From Patescibacteria group bacterium (GTDB taxonomy: Bacteria > Patescibacteriota > Patescibacteriia > UBA2591 > JAQUPP01), in NCBI GenBank assembly GCA_028717225.1, contig JAQUOF010000006.1, forward strand, positions 1 to 33,393: a stretch of 33,393 nt of DNA, in the 5' to 3' direction. How positions within the stretch are numbered: position 1 is the first letter of the stretch; each line of letters starts with the position of its first letter. The notes below the pieces were generated by a model that was not told the origin of the DNA, searched no databases, and saw nothing but the letters and a program-made list of their open reading frames with translations. A program made the translations under genes and the position numbers. Shown here piece by piece: positions 7,566-15,829 of the stretch.

Positions 7566-8368
7566 TTTTTAGCGATAATAATTAAATCATCTCCTTTTCT
7601 AAATATATAAGCTAACATAGAAACTACTGATTTTATCAAACCCACAATACTAAAATTTAAACGATGATACATATTGTGGCGAGTATTTATTTTTAATACA
7701 AAAAAATTATTTCTTTCTAAAATATTTTTTAAAGATTTTTTTTCAAACTGCCAAATATGCTGTTTAAGGCTAAAACTATACCATCGCTGACGCAATAATA
7801 TTCGCCAGAAACTGTCAAAATTCGGCACTTCAACCAGAATAATACCGTCTTTTTTTAAAATAAAATATATTTTTTCTAAAATAGAATTCAAATCACTGAT
7901 ATGCTCAAGACAATGAATTAAGGTAACAACATCAAAAGAAGCTTCGGAGAAATTAAGAGTCGTTAAATTTCCGGTCATCAAATATTCATCCAGATTAAAA
8001 ATATTCTTTCCTTCTTTAATGGCTGGGCCACAAGGGTCTATCCCGTAAGCGTTAAAACCGAGTGTTTGCGCTTCTTTAACCAAAACACCCAGATTGCATC
8101 CGACATCCAACAGCTTGCCCGATTTTTTATATTTTTTAAGCCCTGATAAAGAAAATTTCGCAAATGATCGCCAAAGACAAAGACTGGCTTTTCGTTCCAA
8201 ATAATCATCTTGTTTCTGATAAAAATCTTCATCCCCTTCAAGCGGGACGGGCCAAGTGCGAGATAATCCGCATTTTTTACAAATTAAAATTTTATAATTT
8301 TTTCCTTCTTTTGTAAGATTTAAAATTATTTTATAGTCAGTTGCCCCGCAAACACATTGTGCATACAT
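7559..8368 (-). CDS. Class I SAM-dependent methyltransferase with N-terminal zinc-ribbon-like motif
   Basis: 269 aa. Cys5, Cys7, Cys30 and Cys33 form a small zinc-ribbon-like head. The methyltransferase fold follows with motif I LLDVGCNLGVL (about 87-97), acidic Y-G-I-D-P at the end of strand 2, and F-D-V-V-T-L-I-H-C-L-E-H (about 146-157). This arrangement is common for sugar or lipid-linked-intermediate methyltransferases in polysaccharide clusters; the substrate cannot be read from the sequence. It lies 10 bp after the TPR gene and overlaps the following glycosyltransferase. Confidence 0.85.
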   Translation of the reverse strand: MYAQCVCGATDYKIILNLTKEGKNYKILICKKCGLSRTWPVPLEGDEDFYQKQDDYLERKASLCLWRSFAKFSLSGLKKYKKSGKLLDVGCNLGVLVKEAQTLGFNAYGIDPCGPAIKEGKNIFNLDEYLMTGNLTTLNFSEASFDVVTLIHCLEHISDLNSILEKIYFILKKDGIILVEVPNFDSFWRILLRQRWYSFSLKQHIWQFEKKSLKNILERNNFFVLKINTRHNMYHRLNFSIVGLIKSVVSMLAYIFRKGDDLIIIAKKC

Positions 8369-8378
8369 AAATTACTTT

Positions 8379-9326
8379 TTACTTAAGGTTTTCTAAAAAG
8401 TTTTTAATCTGAACATTATCAGGACTAAGTTTCAATGCTTTTTGGCCGTATTGGCGGGCCATTTCCAGATTGCCCTTTTCCTGATAAAGTACGGCGATTG
8501 CCAATGGCCAAGTCAGGTCTTTCGGATTTAAATCATAGCCGTGCATATTTTTTTGAATAGCCGTGTCTAAGTCGCCCTGAATATAATAAATATCGGCAAT
8601 TTTTTTCCAAACATCGGGCCGAGATAAGGGTACAAGTTCTAAAACCTGAACATACATTTCTTCTGACTTTTTATAATCTTTCAAGCTAAAATAAATTTGG
8701 CCGAATTTATCATAAAGGGTGGACAATTCCGATTTTACCATCTCTCGATGCAGATTGTTCATTTGAGGATTATTTAAATCAGGATATAAAGAAAATGATT
8801 TTTCGCACATTTCCAAAGCCTGAGGCCAATTTTCCTGATAAATTTTTAATTGGCACCAGTCATTATAAATTGCCGCCATTTTCGGCGATATTTCTGCCGC
8901 TTGTTTAAAGGCATTCTCGGCCAGTAAAAAATCATTTTGATTTTTGGTTAAATTGGCTTTTTGAGAATATATCCTGGCCAAATAAGTTTTAACTTCAAAA
9001 ACCTGGTCTCTTTCAGGAATTTTTTTCATCTGACTGATTGCCAAATCAAGAATTTTAATTTTTGAATCATTACTTTTGTAAAAATCCAACCCGCTTAATA
9101 AATTATTTGCAAAAGACTGCTGATAGTACGGTTCTTTGGGTTGATAAAATAAAACTTTTTCATAATTTACCAGAGAAACCGGCCAACTGTTTCCCTTGCG
9201 ATAAGCAATCGCCTCTTTTAGATAATGGTCGGCCAATAAAATTTTAATATTCAAAAACCAGACAGCGCTGATGAATAAAACTGTCAGAATAATTATTAAA
9301 ATAATTTTATTGATTCGCATAATCAT
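8379..9326 (-). CDS. Membrane-anchored TPR-repeat protein
   Basis: 315 aa. One N-terminal membrane helix (about 5-27) precedes repeated tetratricopeptide-like helices, clearest at AEKNAF-type segments around 130-170 and the consecutive units near 205-305 (for example YKKSEEMYVQVLELVP, GDLDTAIQKNMHGYDLNP, GNLEMARQYGQKALKLSP). TPR proteins next to O-antigen ligases often help polymerise or ligate the glycan, and here the start overlaps the ligase-like gene by 20 bp, so the two are probably partners. The second Met (residue 3) is an equally good start. Confidence 0.87.
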   Translation of the reverse strand: MIMRINKIILIIILTVLFISAVWFLNIKILLADHYLKEAIAYRKGNSWPVSLVNYEKVLFYQPKEPYYQQSFANNLLSGLDFYKSNDSKIKILDLAISQMKKIPERDQVFEVKTYLARIYSQKANLTKNQNDFLLAENAFKQAAEISPKMAAIYNDWCQLKIYQENWPQALEMCEKSFSLYPDLNNPQMNNLHREMVKSELSTLYDKFGQIYFSLKDYKKSEEMYVQVLELVPLSRPDVWKKIADIYYIQGDLDTAIQKNMHGYDLNPKDLTWPLAIAVLYQEKGNLEMARQYGQKALKLSPDNVQIKNFLENLK

Positions 9327-10707
9327 TATTTGCTTCTTCCGGTAATAAAGAAATTTTCAATACAATTGCCAGATAACCCCAAAAATAAACAGCCGTAGGA
9401 ATAACGTGAAAAGAAAATTGGATGGAAACGAGATAGCCGATTAGGCCTGTGAGTAAAACTAAAATTTCTAATTTTGATTTAAAAACAGATTTCAAACCTA
9501 AACAAAAAGCACTGATGATTAAAAATAAATAACTGATTAGACCCAAAATTCCGCCAATAAGCAATGTGTCTAAAATATCATTATGCGCCCGATCCGGATA
9601 ACTGTTAATCGCTTCCAAAACCGCGAAATCAGGCTGATAATATGGAATAAAAAGAAATCTTTGAATTTCCGGTCCATATCCAAAGATCGGCGCTTGCTTG
9701 ATTAAATCCAAACTGTTTCCCCACCAGATTAATCTGAGCTTGCCCGTCTCATTAAAATTAGTCAGAGTTTTTAAACGAGCGATTAAAAAAGAATCGCCTT
9801 TTTGCGGAGCGATAGGATTAAAATTCAAATAAATAACAAAGAGAATGATTACTGCCAATAAAATCAACAAAAGCAATGATAAGCGTTTTTGTTTTTTGAA
9901 ATAAGCCCAAATAATGATGAAAAAGAAAAAAGCGATAAAAAATCCAATCCATCCGCTTCTGCTTTGGGTTAGAACCAAAGAAATAATTGTTCCAAATAAT
10001 AAACAAGCGATTAAAGGTCTTTTAAAAATTCTATTAAAAAAATTATTCTTACTGGTCCAATGCCTCGCGACTTTAAATAATGCCCAAAAAATTATCGGTA
10101 TAATCAATAAAAGCCAAGAAGCCAAAAAATTCGGTTGTCCCAAAGTTGAAAAAATTCTTGAATTGAAGAATGGCGATTCGCTCCAAGGGAATGGGTCAAG
10201 TCCGAAAATTTGCAAAAAACCGTAAACAACCACAACAACCGAAGAACCGATAATGGCGTAGAAAATTCTGATAATCTGTTTTTTATCTTTAAGATTGAAA
10301 AACAAAATAGAAAAAAAAGCAAAAAAATGGAGCCAGATAATATACCCCATTTTGCGCTGATAATAACCCCAAAAACTATGATAAGGAGATTTGGAGAAAA
10401 TCGTAGCCAGACCAAGAATAACAATAAAAATAATTGCCGGCAGAATGAATTTAAGTTTTTCTTTAAATGCTAAAATGCTAAAATGTTTCCATGTTATAAT
10501 AGTTCTTGCCAGCCAAACAAATAAAATAATTTCGGTTAAAACTTGAAATAAAAAATACTCTCCAATTTGCCAAGTGCCATAAACCCATGGACAAAAAAAT
10601 ATCGGACTTAAACCAAAAATTAGAAGCCAGCCGGCTTCTATAATTTTATCCAATGTCTTTGGCAAATTTGTAAAATTAATAACCATATTCTTGCAAATTA
10701 GCGACAT
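9307..10707 (-). CDS. O-antigen ligase/polymerase-like membrane protein (Wzy_C)
   Basis: 466 aa with about ten hydrophobic helices. The large loop between later helices contains LRLIWWGNSLDLIKQAPIFG followed by Y-G-P-E, the signature of Wzy_C/RfaL-type proteins. These transfer or polymerise lipid-linked glycans on the outer face of the membrane. The start codon overlaps the stop of the upstream pilin-like gene as TAATG, showing tight coupling. Met8 is an alternative start. Codons for residues around the second and third helices contain four tandem octamer repeats (10467-10498). Confidence 0.85.
   Translation of the reverse strand: MSLICKNMVINFTNLPKTLDKIIEAGWLLIFGLSPIFFCPWVYGTWQIGEYFLFQVLTEIILFVWLARTIITWKHFSILAFKEKLKFILPAIIFIVILGLATIFSKSPYHSFWGYYQRKMGYIIWLHFFAFFSILFFNLKDKKQIIRIFYAIIGSSVVVVVYGFLQIFGLDPFPWSESPFFNSRIFSTLGQPNFLASWLLLIIPIIFWALFKVARHWTSKNNFFNRIFKRPLIACLLFGTIISLVLTQSRSGWIGFFIAFFFFIIIWAYFKKQKRLSLLLLILLAVIILFVIYLNFNPIAPQKGDSFLIARLKTLTNFNETGKLRLIWWGNSLDLIKQAPIFGYGPEIQRFLFIPYYQPDFAVLEAINSYPDRAHNDILDTLLIGGILGLISYLFLIISAFCLGLKSVFKSKLEILVLLTGLIGYLVSIQFSFHVIPTAVYFWGYLAIVLKISLLPEEANNDYANQ
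10467..10498. repeat. Tandem octamer array A (4 units), inside the O-antigen ligase-like gene
   Basis: Plus-strand units in exact 8-bp register: ATGCTAAA twice, then ATGTTTCC and ATGTTATA. This fits the ATGYTRNN consensus of the arrays at 11806, 32232, 32313, 32941 and 33346. It encodes part of a loop (TWKHFSILAFK on the minus strand). Confidence 0.7.
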
Positions 10708-11183
10708 TACGGATCAGCAATATTTTGAGGCGTTGCCCAGTGCAAACCGGCTTTCATATTAGCCACTCTTTTCGCCAAACAATATCTAATTGCATAACTT
10801 GAGCCGTCTAATTGGGCAAAATAAGTATAATCTTGATCGTAAAAACTATTTTCCTGACTGCAAACTCCTTCGGCTCTTGGCAAGGGAGCGGTTGGAACTA
10901 TTGTCATATAAACAACTTGTCCGCAAGATTCATTAAAACCTTGCGGACTGTTGTCTAAACATTTTCCACTTAAACCTTGAGGAATATTATTAATTGGATA
11001 TCTTCCTTGATCTAAATAATAAAGTTGTAAAGCATTTCTAACACGCCTGATGTCAGAAAGACGTTCCGCATCCCTAAGTCCAATTTCACCGCCAAGAAAC
11101 ATTTTAGCGACAACAACAATTAAACCGATTATAACAAGAATAACAATCAATGCTTCCCAAAAACCAAATCCGCCTTTTTTCAT
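10707..11183 (-). CDS. Type IV pilin-like protein with atypical prepilin leader
   Basis: 158 aa. The leader is MKKGG followed by FGFWEALIVILVIIGLIVVV. Cleavage after Gly5 leaves Glu at mature position +5 and a hydrophobic helix, as in class III/IV pilins, but the usual FTLIE is replaced by FGFWE. After the helix comes D-I-R-R-V-R-N-A-L-Q-L-Y-Y-L-D-Q-G-R-Y-P, the same pattern as the neighbour's R-V-A-D-I-K-Q-I-Q-T-A-L-E-L-Y-Y. Cysteines and a C-terminal LHWATPQ block match the neighbour's IHRATPA. The two are paralogues in tandem, 37 bp apart. Probably a pseudopilin or pilin of a type IV pilus or secretion machine. Confidence 0.82.
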   Translation of the reverse strand: MKKGGFGFWEALIVILVIIGLIVVVAKMFLGGEIGLRDAERLSDIRRVRNALQLYYLDQGRYPINNIPQGLSGKCLDNSPQGFNESCGQVVYMTIVPTAPLPRAEGVCSQENSFYDQDYTYFAQLDGSSYAIRYCLAKRVANMKAGLHWATPQNIADP

Positions 11184-11220
11184 GATAAAAAATTTAAGCG
11201 TGCTTTATTTTATGAACTTA

Positions 11221-11697
11221 TTAATCAATCAAACCTGCCGGGGTAGCACGATGAATTCCAGATCCCAATTCGCCGGTTTTAGCGCCAAGACACCAAGTAA
11301 TATGATAACTGGTATTAACACCATTTGTGGCAGTAACTGCATAAGTATAATTTGTATCAGCGCAAGCACCATCAGCGCGCGGCGAAGGATTTGAAGGAAC
11401 CAAACCCATATAAACAGGAGCTCCACAAGAACTAGGTGCGCCAAAACCACCTCCTCCCAAACACAAAGCTCCATCAATAACACCGGTCGCAGGAGCATCG
11501 GGATATTTATTCTGATCCATATAATACAACTCTAAAGCGGTTTGAATTTGTTTAATATCCGCTACGCGGCGAGCATCACGAGCTTTAGCTCTGGCTTGGT
11601 TTAAAGAGACAATTGCCAAGGCGGCCATTAAACCCATAATCGCCACGACCACTAACAACTCAATTAAGGTAAAACCTTTTTTATTTTTCTTTTCCAT
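11221..11697 (-). CDS. Type IV pilin / GspG-like pseudopilin
   Basis: 158 aa with a classical prepilin leader: MEKKNKKG then FTLIELLVVVAIMGLM, cleavage after Gly8 and Glu +5. The first helix continues into S-L-N-Q-A-R-A-K-A-R-D-A-R-R-V-A-D-I-K, typical of CPR and GspG-like pilins. Four cysteines in the C-terminal half may form two disulfides. It is the first gene of the envelope operon. The link between pilins and glycan genes is unusual but both are surface functions. No SD; promoter at 11754-11781. Confidence 0.9.
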   Translation of the reverse strand: MEKKNKKGFTLIELLVVVAIMGLMAALAIVSLNQARAKARDARRVADIKQIQTALELYYMDQNKYPDAPATGVIDGALCLGGGGFGAPSSCGAPVYMGLVPSNPSPRADGACADTNYTYAVTATNGVNTSYHITWCLGAKTGELGSGIHRATPAGLID

Positions 11698-11753
11698 AGT
11701 ATAGATGATATAAAATTAAAAACCTTTTATTAAAATAGGACTCTTTAAATATT

Positions 11754-11781
11754 ATTATAAGCTTATTCACGATTTAAACAA
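11754..11781 (-). promoter_or_regulatory. Promoter of the pilin-envelope operon
   Basis: Minus strand TTGTTT, 16-bp spacer, TATAAT. Predicted leader about 50 nt. Confidence 0.4.
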
Positions 11782-11795
11782 CAGGGTTATCCACA
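11763..11795 (+). promoter_or_regulatory. Two DnaA-box-like sites in the divergent intergenic region
   Basis: TTATTCACG (11763-11771, one mismatch) and TTATCCACA (11787-11795, perfect) lie 24 bp apart on the plus strand between the divergent pilin and LCP genes, next to an AT-rich octamer array. DnaA could regulate here. The sites are too few to call an origin. Confidence 0.3.
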
Positions 11796-11805
11796 AGCTC
11801 AAAAA

Positions 11806-11840
11806 CATGGTAACATTATAGCATGTTAACATTTTAACAT
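11806..11840. repeat. Tandem octamer array B (4 units plus ATG)
   Basis: On the minus strand: ATGTTAAA, ATGTTAAC, ATGCTATA, ATGTTACC, then ATG, in exact 8-bp register. It is intergenic, just upstream of the LCP promoter and behind the pilin promoter. Confidence 0.75.
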
Positions 11841-11864
11841 AAAATTATAAAATCTTTACATTCC

Positions 11865-11892
11865 TTGCTCAATTTTGATTTTTTGCTATAAT
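11865..11892 (+). promoter_or_regulatory. Promoter of the LCP-der-pth run
   Basis: TTGCTC, 16-bp spacer ending in TGC, TATAAT at 11887-11892 (extended -10). Predicted start about 11899, leader about 30 nt. Confidence 0.45.
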
Positions 11893-11927
11893 ATTACTAC
11901 TGTTATTATGTTAAAAAATGATTCGCG

Positions 11928-13334
11928 ATGACAAGCCATAAAATTGATTTAATTAAAAATTTTGAGGATGATCAAGTTGCTCCTCAAATCAAAATCCAAC
12001 CTGAAAAAATCAGACTGCATCGTCCGATTTTTAGAATATTGGCAGTACTGGCGGTAATTATTGTTTTATTTTCAACCAATACCATTATTTCGCAAAACAG
12101 TTCAATCGGCGATTTGGGACGAATTTCTTTCTGGAAAAACGCAGTTAATCTGATTATCAGCAGAGATCAAATACTCCAAGGAGAACTTTCAAACAGAGTT
12201 AATATTTTAATTTTGGGCATTGGCGGAGAAAATCATGACGGGCCTTATTTAACAGATACTATGATTTTGGCCAGCTACAAGCCGTCAACAAAACAACTGG
12301 CTCTTTTGTCAATCCCCCGCGATTTATACGTGCCGATCCCCGGTTATGATTGGCAAAAAATCAATGCCGCCAATTCATTGGGGATGAAAAAAGGAAATGG
12401 AGGCAAGTTGGCTTCGCAAGTCGTGAGCAATGTATTCAATATTCCCATTCATTATTGGGTAAGAGTTGATTTTAATATTTTCAAAAAAATCGTTGACGAA
12501 TTGGGGGGTGTTGAAGTGAATGTTGATAAAACTTTTGTTGATTATCAATTTCCCGGCGCGGGATACAATTATCGGATAGTGAAATTTGAAAAAGGACTGC
12601 AAATAATGGATGGCGACAGAGCTCTGGTATTCGCCCGTTCAAGACACGGATCAAATAATGAAGGTTCTGATTTCGCCCGTTCCAAGCGGCAGCAAAAAAT
12701 AATTTCCGCCATCAAGCAAAAAGTGGAAAAATTAAATTTATTGTCCCAGCCGGCGAAAATTTTGAGATTTTATAATCTTTTTAAAAATAATGTCAGTTCA
12801 AATCTCAGTTTTAATGAAACCGTCAAATTGGCTAAATTGCTTTTAGCCGTGGAACAGGGAAATATCAGCAGTCAAATAATTGAGATTGAACCGAAAGGAC
12901 CGCTGAAAAATGAAATTGCTTCAAACGGCGCTTATATTTTAAAAACAAGAACCGGAGATTTTAAAGAATTGGCCGCAATGGCTAAAAATATTTTCAATCC
13001 GGAAACATTTGTTTCCAATACGTCTCCCGAAACACCAGCGATTATCACTATTCCTAAAATTGTTATTTTAAACGGCACCACTATCAATAATTTGGCTAAA
13101 GAAATCGGCGACACTCTTTTATCCGATAGTTATGAAGTTGTTTTCACCGGCAATACGCCAACTCAAGATTGGACAAAAACCGTTATTTTCCCGAAAAAAT
13201 CCAATCAACCGGGAGCACTCAGCCAGCTTCAAGATAATTTAAATGCCGAAATTATTCAAGAAATACCGGCTAATTTAGAAACTCTTACCAGTAGTTATGA
13301 TTATGACTTTTTAATTGTTCTGGGGGAAAAATAA
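11928..13334 (+). CDS. LytR-CpsA-Psr (LCP) family glycopolymer transferase with LytR_C domain
   Basis: 468 aa. Residues about 33-55 are one membrane helix after a cytoplasmic tail. The LCP domain (about 93-290) is clear: LILGIGGENHDGPYLTDTMI, LLSIPRDLYVPIP with its Arg, the D-x-F and G-G-V-E-V segments, and F-A-R-S-R-H near residue 237. These bind a polyprenyl-phosphate lipid. A LytR_C domain (about 375-468) follows. LCP enzymes attach lipid-linked glycopolymers to the cell wall on the outer face, which fits the glycan operon diverging from this gene. No SD. Start at 11928 is the first ATG in frame after the promoter. Confidence 0.92.
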   Translation: MTSHKIDLIKNFEDDQVAPQIKIQPEKIRLHRPIFRILAVLAVIIVLFSTNTIISQNSSIGDLGRISFWKNAVNLIISRDQILQGELSNRVNILILGIGGENHDGPYLTDTMILASYKPSTKQLALLSIPRDLYVPIPGYDWQKINAANSLGMKKGNGGKLASQVVSNVFNIPIHYWVRVDFNIFKKIVDELGGVEVNVDKTFVDYQFPGAGYNYRIVKFEKGLQIMDGDRALVFARSRHGSNNEGSDFARSKRQQKIISAIKQKVEKLNLLSQPAKILRFYNLFKNNVSSNLSFNETVKLAKLLLAVEQGNISSQIIEIEPKGPLKNEIASNGAYILKTRTGDFKELAAMAKNIFNPETFVSNTSPETPAIITIPKIVILNGTTINNLAKEIGDTLLSDSYEVVFTGNTPTQDWTKTVIFPKKSNQPGALSQLQDNLNAEIIQEIPANLETLTSSYDYDFLIVLGEK

Positions 13335-13343
13335 AAAAATATT

Positions 13344-14675
13344 ATGTATAAAGTTGCTTTAGTAGGCCAAGTCAACGTCGGAAAATCAAGTTTATTTAAT
13401 CGCCTGATTTCAAAATCAAAGGCGCTTGTTTCGTCAATGCCCGGAACAACCAGGGACAGAAATTACGATATCTGTTCTTGGCAAACCAAAAAATTCATTC
13501 TTATTGACACCGGCGGATTAATTAATGAAAAATCAGAACCGTCAAGTTTGGAAAGAGAAGTTGAAAAACAAGTTTCCATCGCAATTAAAGAAGCGGATTT
13601 ACTTCTTTTCGTTTTGGATGTTAATGAAAAAATTTCCCACTTTGAATTAAAACTCAGCCAAATAATAAAAAAATCAAAAAAACCATTTTTCGTGGTTTTT
13701 AATAAAGCGGATTCTTTGAAAAAAAGAAATTTTCTTGATGAACTCAAATGGCAAAGATTGGGTACCAATCAGGCCTATCCTGTTTCGGCTGTTACCGGCA
13801 TCGGAACCGGAGATTTATTGGACGAAATTATAAAAACACTGGAATCTTTCGGCAGCCAACCGGAAAAATTTGAAACATCCGCGCCATCCAGTACTAAAGT
13901 GGCGATTTTTGGCAAACCGAATGTCGGAAAATCAACTTTGATAAACAGATTAATCGGAGAAGAACGGGTAATTGTTTCCAATATCCCCCATACCACCCGC
14001 GAACCGCAAGATATTTTAATTTGCCATAATGAAAAATTCATTACTTTGGTTGACACGGCCGGCGTCCGCAGAAAAAGAAAAATTCAATCCGAACTTGAAC
14101 AAACCGGCGTTAAAAAATCAATTTTTGCCGCTCAAAAAGCAGATATTATTATTGATGTTTTTGATGTTAAGGAAACTATCAGCCATCAAGACAAATCTTT
14201 ATTAAATTTGGCCACGGAAACAGGTAAAGGATTAATTTTGGTTATTAATAAATGCGATGAAATCTCCAATTTTGAAGCTAAATTTGACAAGTTTATCAGA
14301 TATTACCAGCAAGTTTTCGCCCAAGCCAGTTTCGCGCCAATTGTCTTTATCTCGGCTAAAACGGGAAAAAATGTAAACATAATTTTCAATCTTATTGAGC
14401 AAGTGGAAAAAAATTCCAACCGCTTGATTGAGAAAGAAGAACTTACTGAATTCTTTAAAAAAGTTATCAGCGATAAAAAATTTGATCAAAAAATTTGGAA
14501 AAAAATCAAAATCAGCCAAAACTTGGCAAAACCGCCGACCTTCAATTTAAAAGCTTCCCGCAACACGTTGAAAAGAAAATTAATCAATCCGGCTCAAATA
14601 AATATTCTGGAAAAAGAAATAAGAAAACACTGGCAATTTGAAGGAACTCCCATTAGAATAAATTTAATAGGTTAA
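13344..14675 (+). CDS. der: Ribosome-associated GTPase Der (EngA)
   Basis: The 443-aa protein has two tandem G domains and a KH-like C-terminus, the unique Der layout. Domain 1: GQVNVGKSS (8-16), DTGG, and NKAD (about 117-120). Domain 2: GKPNVGKST (about 190-198), DTAGV, and NKCD (about 300-303). The last 80 residues are the KH-like domain. Der is an essential 50S assembly factor. It starts 9 bp after the LCP stop and is followed by pth 10 bp later, so the three probably form one transcript. No SD. Confidence 0.97.
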   Translation: MYKVALVGQVNVGKSSLFNRLISKSKALVSSMPGTTRDRNYDICSWQTKKFILIDTGGLINEKSEPSSLEREVEKQVSIAIKEADLLLFVLDVNEKISHFELKLSQIIKKSKKPFFVVFNKADSLKKRNFLDELKWQRLGTNQAYPVSAVTGIGTGDLLDEIIKTLESFGSQPEKFETSAPSSTKVAIFGKPNVGKSTLINRLIGEERVIVSNIPHTTREPQDILICHNEKFITLVDTAGVRRKRKIQSELEQTGVKKSIFAAQKADIIIDVFDVKETISHQDKSLLNLATETGKGLILVINKCDEISNFEAKFDKFIRYYQQVFAQASFAPIVFISAKTGKNVNIIFNLIEQVEKNSNRLIEKEELTEFFKKVISDKKFDQKIWKKIKISQNLAKPPTFNLKASRNTLKRKLINPAQINILEKEIRKHWQFEGTPIRINLIG

Positions 14676-14685
14676 TAATATTATT

Positions 14686-15264
14686 ATGATTTTTATCATC
14701 GGTCTGGGAAATCCCGGAGAACAATATAAAAATACCCGCCATAATATCGGGCAAAAAATAGTAATGAATTTTGCCAAAAATTTTAATTTTCCTTCTTTCA
14801 AATTAAACAAAAACTTCAAAGCTGAAATTTCAAAAAAGGGAGAAGTTTGCTTGGTTATTCCAACCACTTTTATGAATGAATCCGGATTGGCGGTAAAAAT
14901 TCTAAATTCCAAATTCCATCCGCCAGCTGGCGGACCAAATTCCAATTTGTGGGTTGTCCACGATGATATTGATTTGCCGTTGGGCAAAATTCGGATTTCC
15001 ATAAATCGATCGTCCGCCGGCCACAATGGCGTTCAATCAATTATTGATAATTTAAAAACACAAGATTTTATCAGATTCAGAATCGGCATTAAACCTCAAA
15101 TAAATAATCCGACCAGAGCGTCAAAGAAAGCCATGGATTTGGTTTTAAAAAATTTCTCCGTTGGCGAAAAAAAACTTCTTAAACAAGCAGAAGAATCAGC
15201 CATCAAAGCAATTTCTCTTGCCTTGGAACAAGGAATAGAAAAAACCATGAGTTTATACAATTAA
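14686..15264 (+). CDS. pth: Peptidyl-tRNA hydrolase, with a palindromic insertion
   Basis: The 192-aa protein recycles peptidyl-tRNA by cutting the ester bond. Conserved residues are visible: GLGNPG (5-10), NTRHNIG with catalytic His (about 21), TTFMNESG with Asn (about 64), HDDID with Asp (about 87-91) and GHNG (about 107-110). Between the FMN and HDD motifs there are 27 residues instead of 23 in E. coli. The extra part encodes HPPAGG and coincides with a 16-bp perfect palindrome. Terminator at 15278-15332. No SD. Confidence 0.95.
   Translation: MIFIIGLGNPGEQYKNTRHNIGQKIVMNFAKNFNFPSFKLNKNFKAEISKKGEVCLVIPTTFMNESGLAVKILNSKFHPPAGGPNSNLWVVHDDIDLPLGKIRISINRSSAGHNGVQSIIDNLKTQDFIRFRIGIKPQINNPTRASKKAMDLVLKNFSVGEKKLLKQAEESAIKAISLALEQGIEKTMSLYN
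14919..14934. repeat. 16-bp perfect palindrome inserted in pth
   Basis: TCCGCCAGCTGGCGGA within the codons for H-P-P-A-G-G, flanked on both sides by AATTCCAAATTCC-like AT-rich sequence. Reading frame is preserved. It is similar in kind to in-gene palindromic elements known from Rickettsia. Confidence 0.75.
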
Positions 15265-15277
15265 TTTTTGTAAGAAA

Positions 15278-15332
15278 AAAGAGCTCTCAATTTTAATCTT
15301 ACTTGATTAAAATCTTGAGCTCTTTATTTTTT
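15278..15332. terminator. Bidirectional intrinsic terminator between pth and the lipoprotein gene
   Basis: Stem AAAGAGCTC (15278-15286) with GAGCTCTTT (15317-15325), continued after three mismatches by another 9 bp (ATTTTAATC with GATTAAAAT), loop TTACTT. T-rich sequence follows on the plus strand and A-rich sequence precedes, so it can serve both convergent genes. Confidence 0.85.
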
Positions 15333-15765
15333 AAGGAATCTTCCATCCGTCTGTGTCTGTTACATCAATATTGCCTATTCTAAGACGGTGTTGTAGCCAG
15401 TCGCCGTGATCAAAACAGGCATTAACCGTAACTGATTTTCCATCTTCAACATTTCCTTCCCAGACCACCAACCATTTTGTTCCACCTTCTGCATAACCCG
15501 CAGATCTTTTAATTGAAATCCAAAGATCGTTTCCATTATTATTTTGAACTTTCATGGTTTGGACTTCTCCTGCTGTTGCTGGAAAAGTATATATAACCTT
15601 GACATTTAACTTCAACTTCGGATATTCATATATCGCCTGGTTGTCCACTAATGGTGCCGTCGGAGTCTTAGTACAGCCTGTTAAAGAAAATGCTAACAGA
15701 ATAACTAAACCTAATACAATCTTTGTGATGACTGCCTTTATCCGGATTGTTAAAATTTTATTCAT
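15331..15765 (-). CDS. Small secreted lipoprotein of unknown function
   Basis: 144 aa. A signal peptide with hydrophobic core IVLGLVILLAFS ends in lipobox L-T-G-C (Cys31), so the protein is lipid-anchored after cleavage. The mature part is a compact, beta-rich domain (V-W-E-G-N-V-E-D-G-K-S-V-T-V-N-A near residues 104-119) that I cannot assign. A strong SD (GGGGGAG, 5 nt before the ATG) is unlike the SD-less genes around it and matches the two secreted proteins at 18380 and 21086, suggesting common foreign origin. The tRNA-like gene lies 65 bp upstream on the same strand. Confidence 0.75.
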   Translation of the reverse strand: MNKILTIRIKAVITKIVLGLVILLAFSLTGCTKTPTAPLVDNQAIYEYPKLKLNVKVIYTFPATAGEVQTMKVQNNNGNDLWISIKRSAGYAEGGTKWLVVWEGNVEDGKSVTVNACFDHGDWLQHRLRIGNIDVTDTDGWKIP

Positions 15766-15829
15766 CTTCTCCCCCTCTTTTTTTAACTACTTTTTTTGTT
15801 TTTAATTTTATCAACGAACTTCGTACAAA

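Noticed and set aside
11754-11892. Replication origin
   Set aside because: Only one perfect and one imperfect DnaA box are present and no replication genes are nearby.
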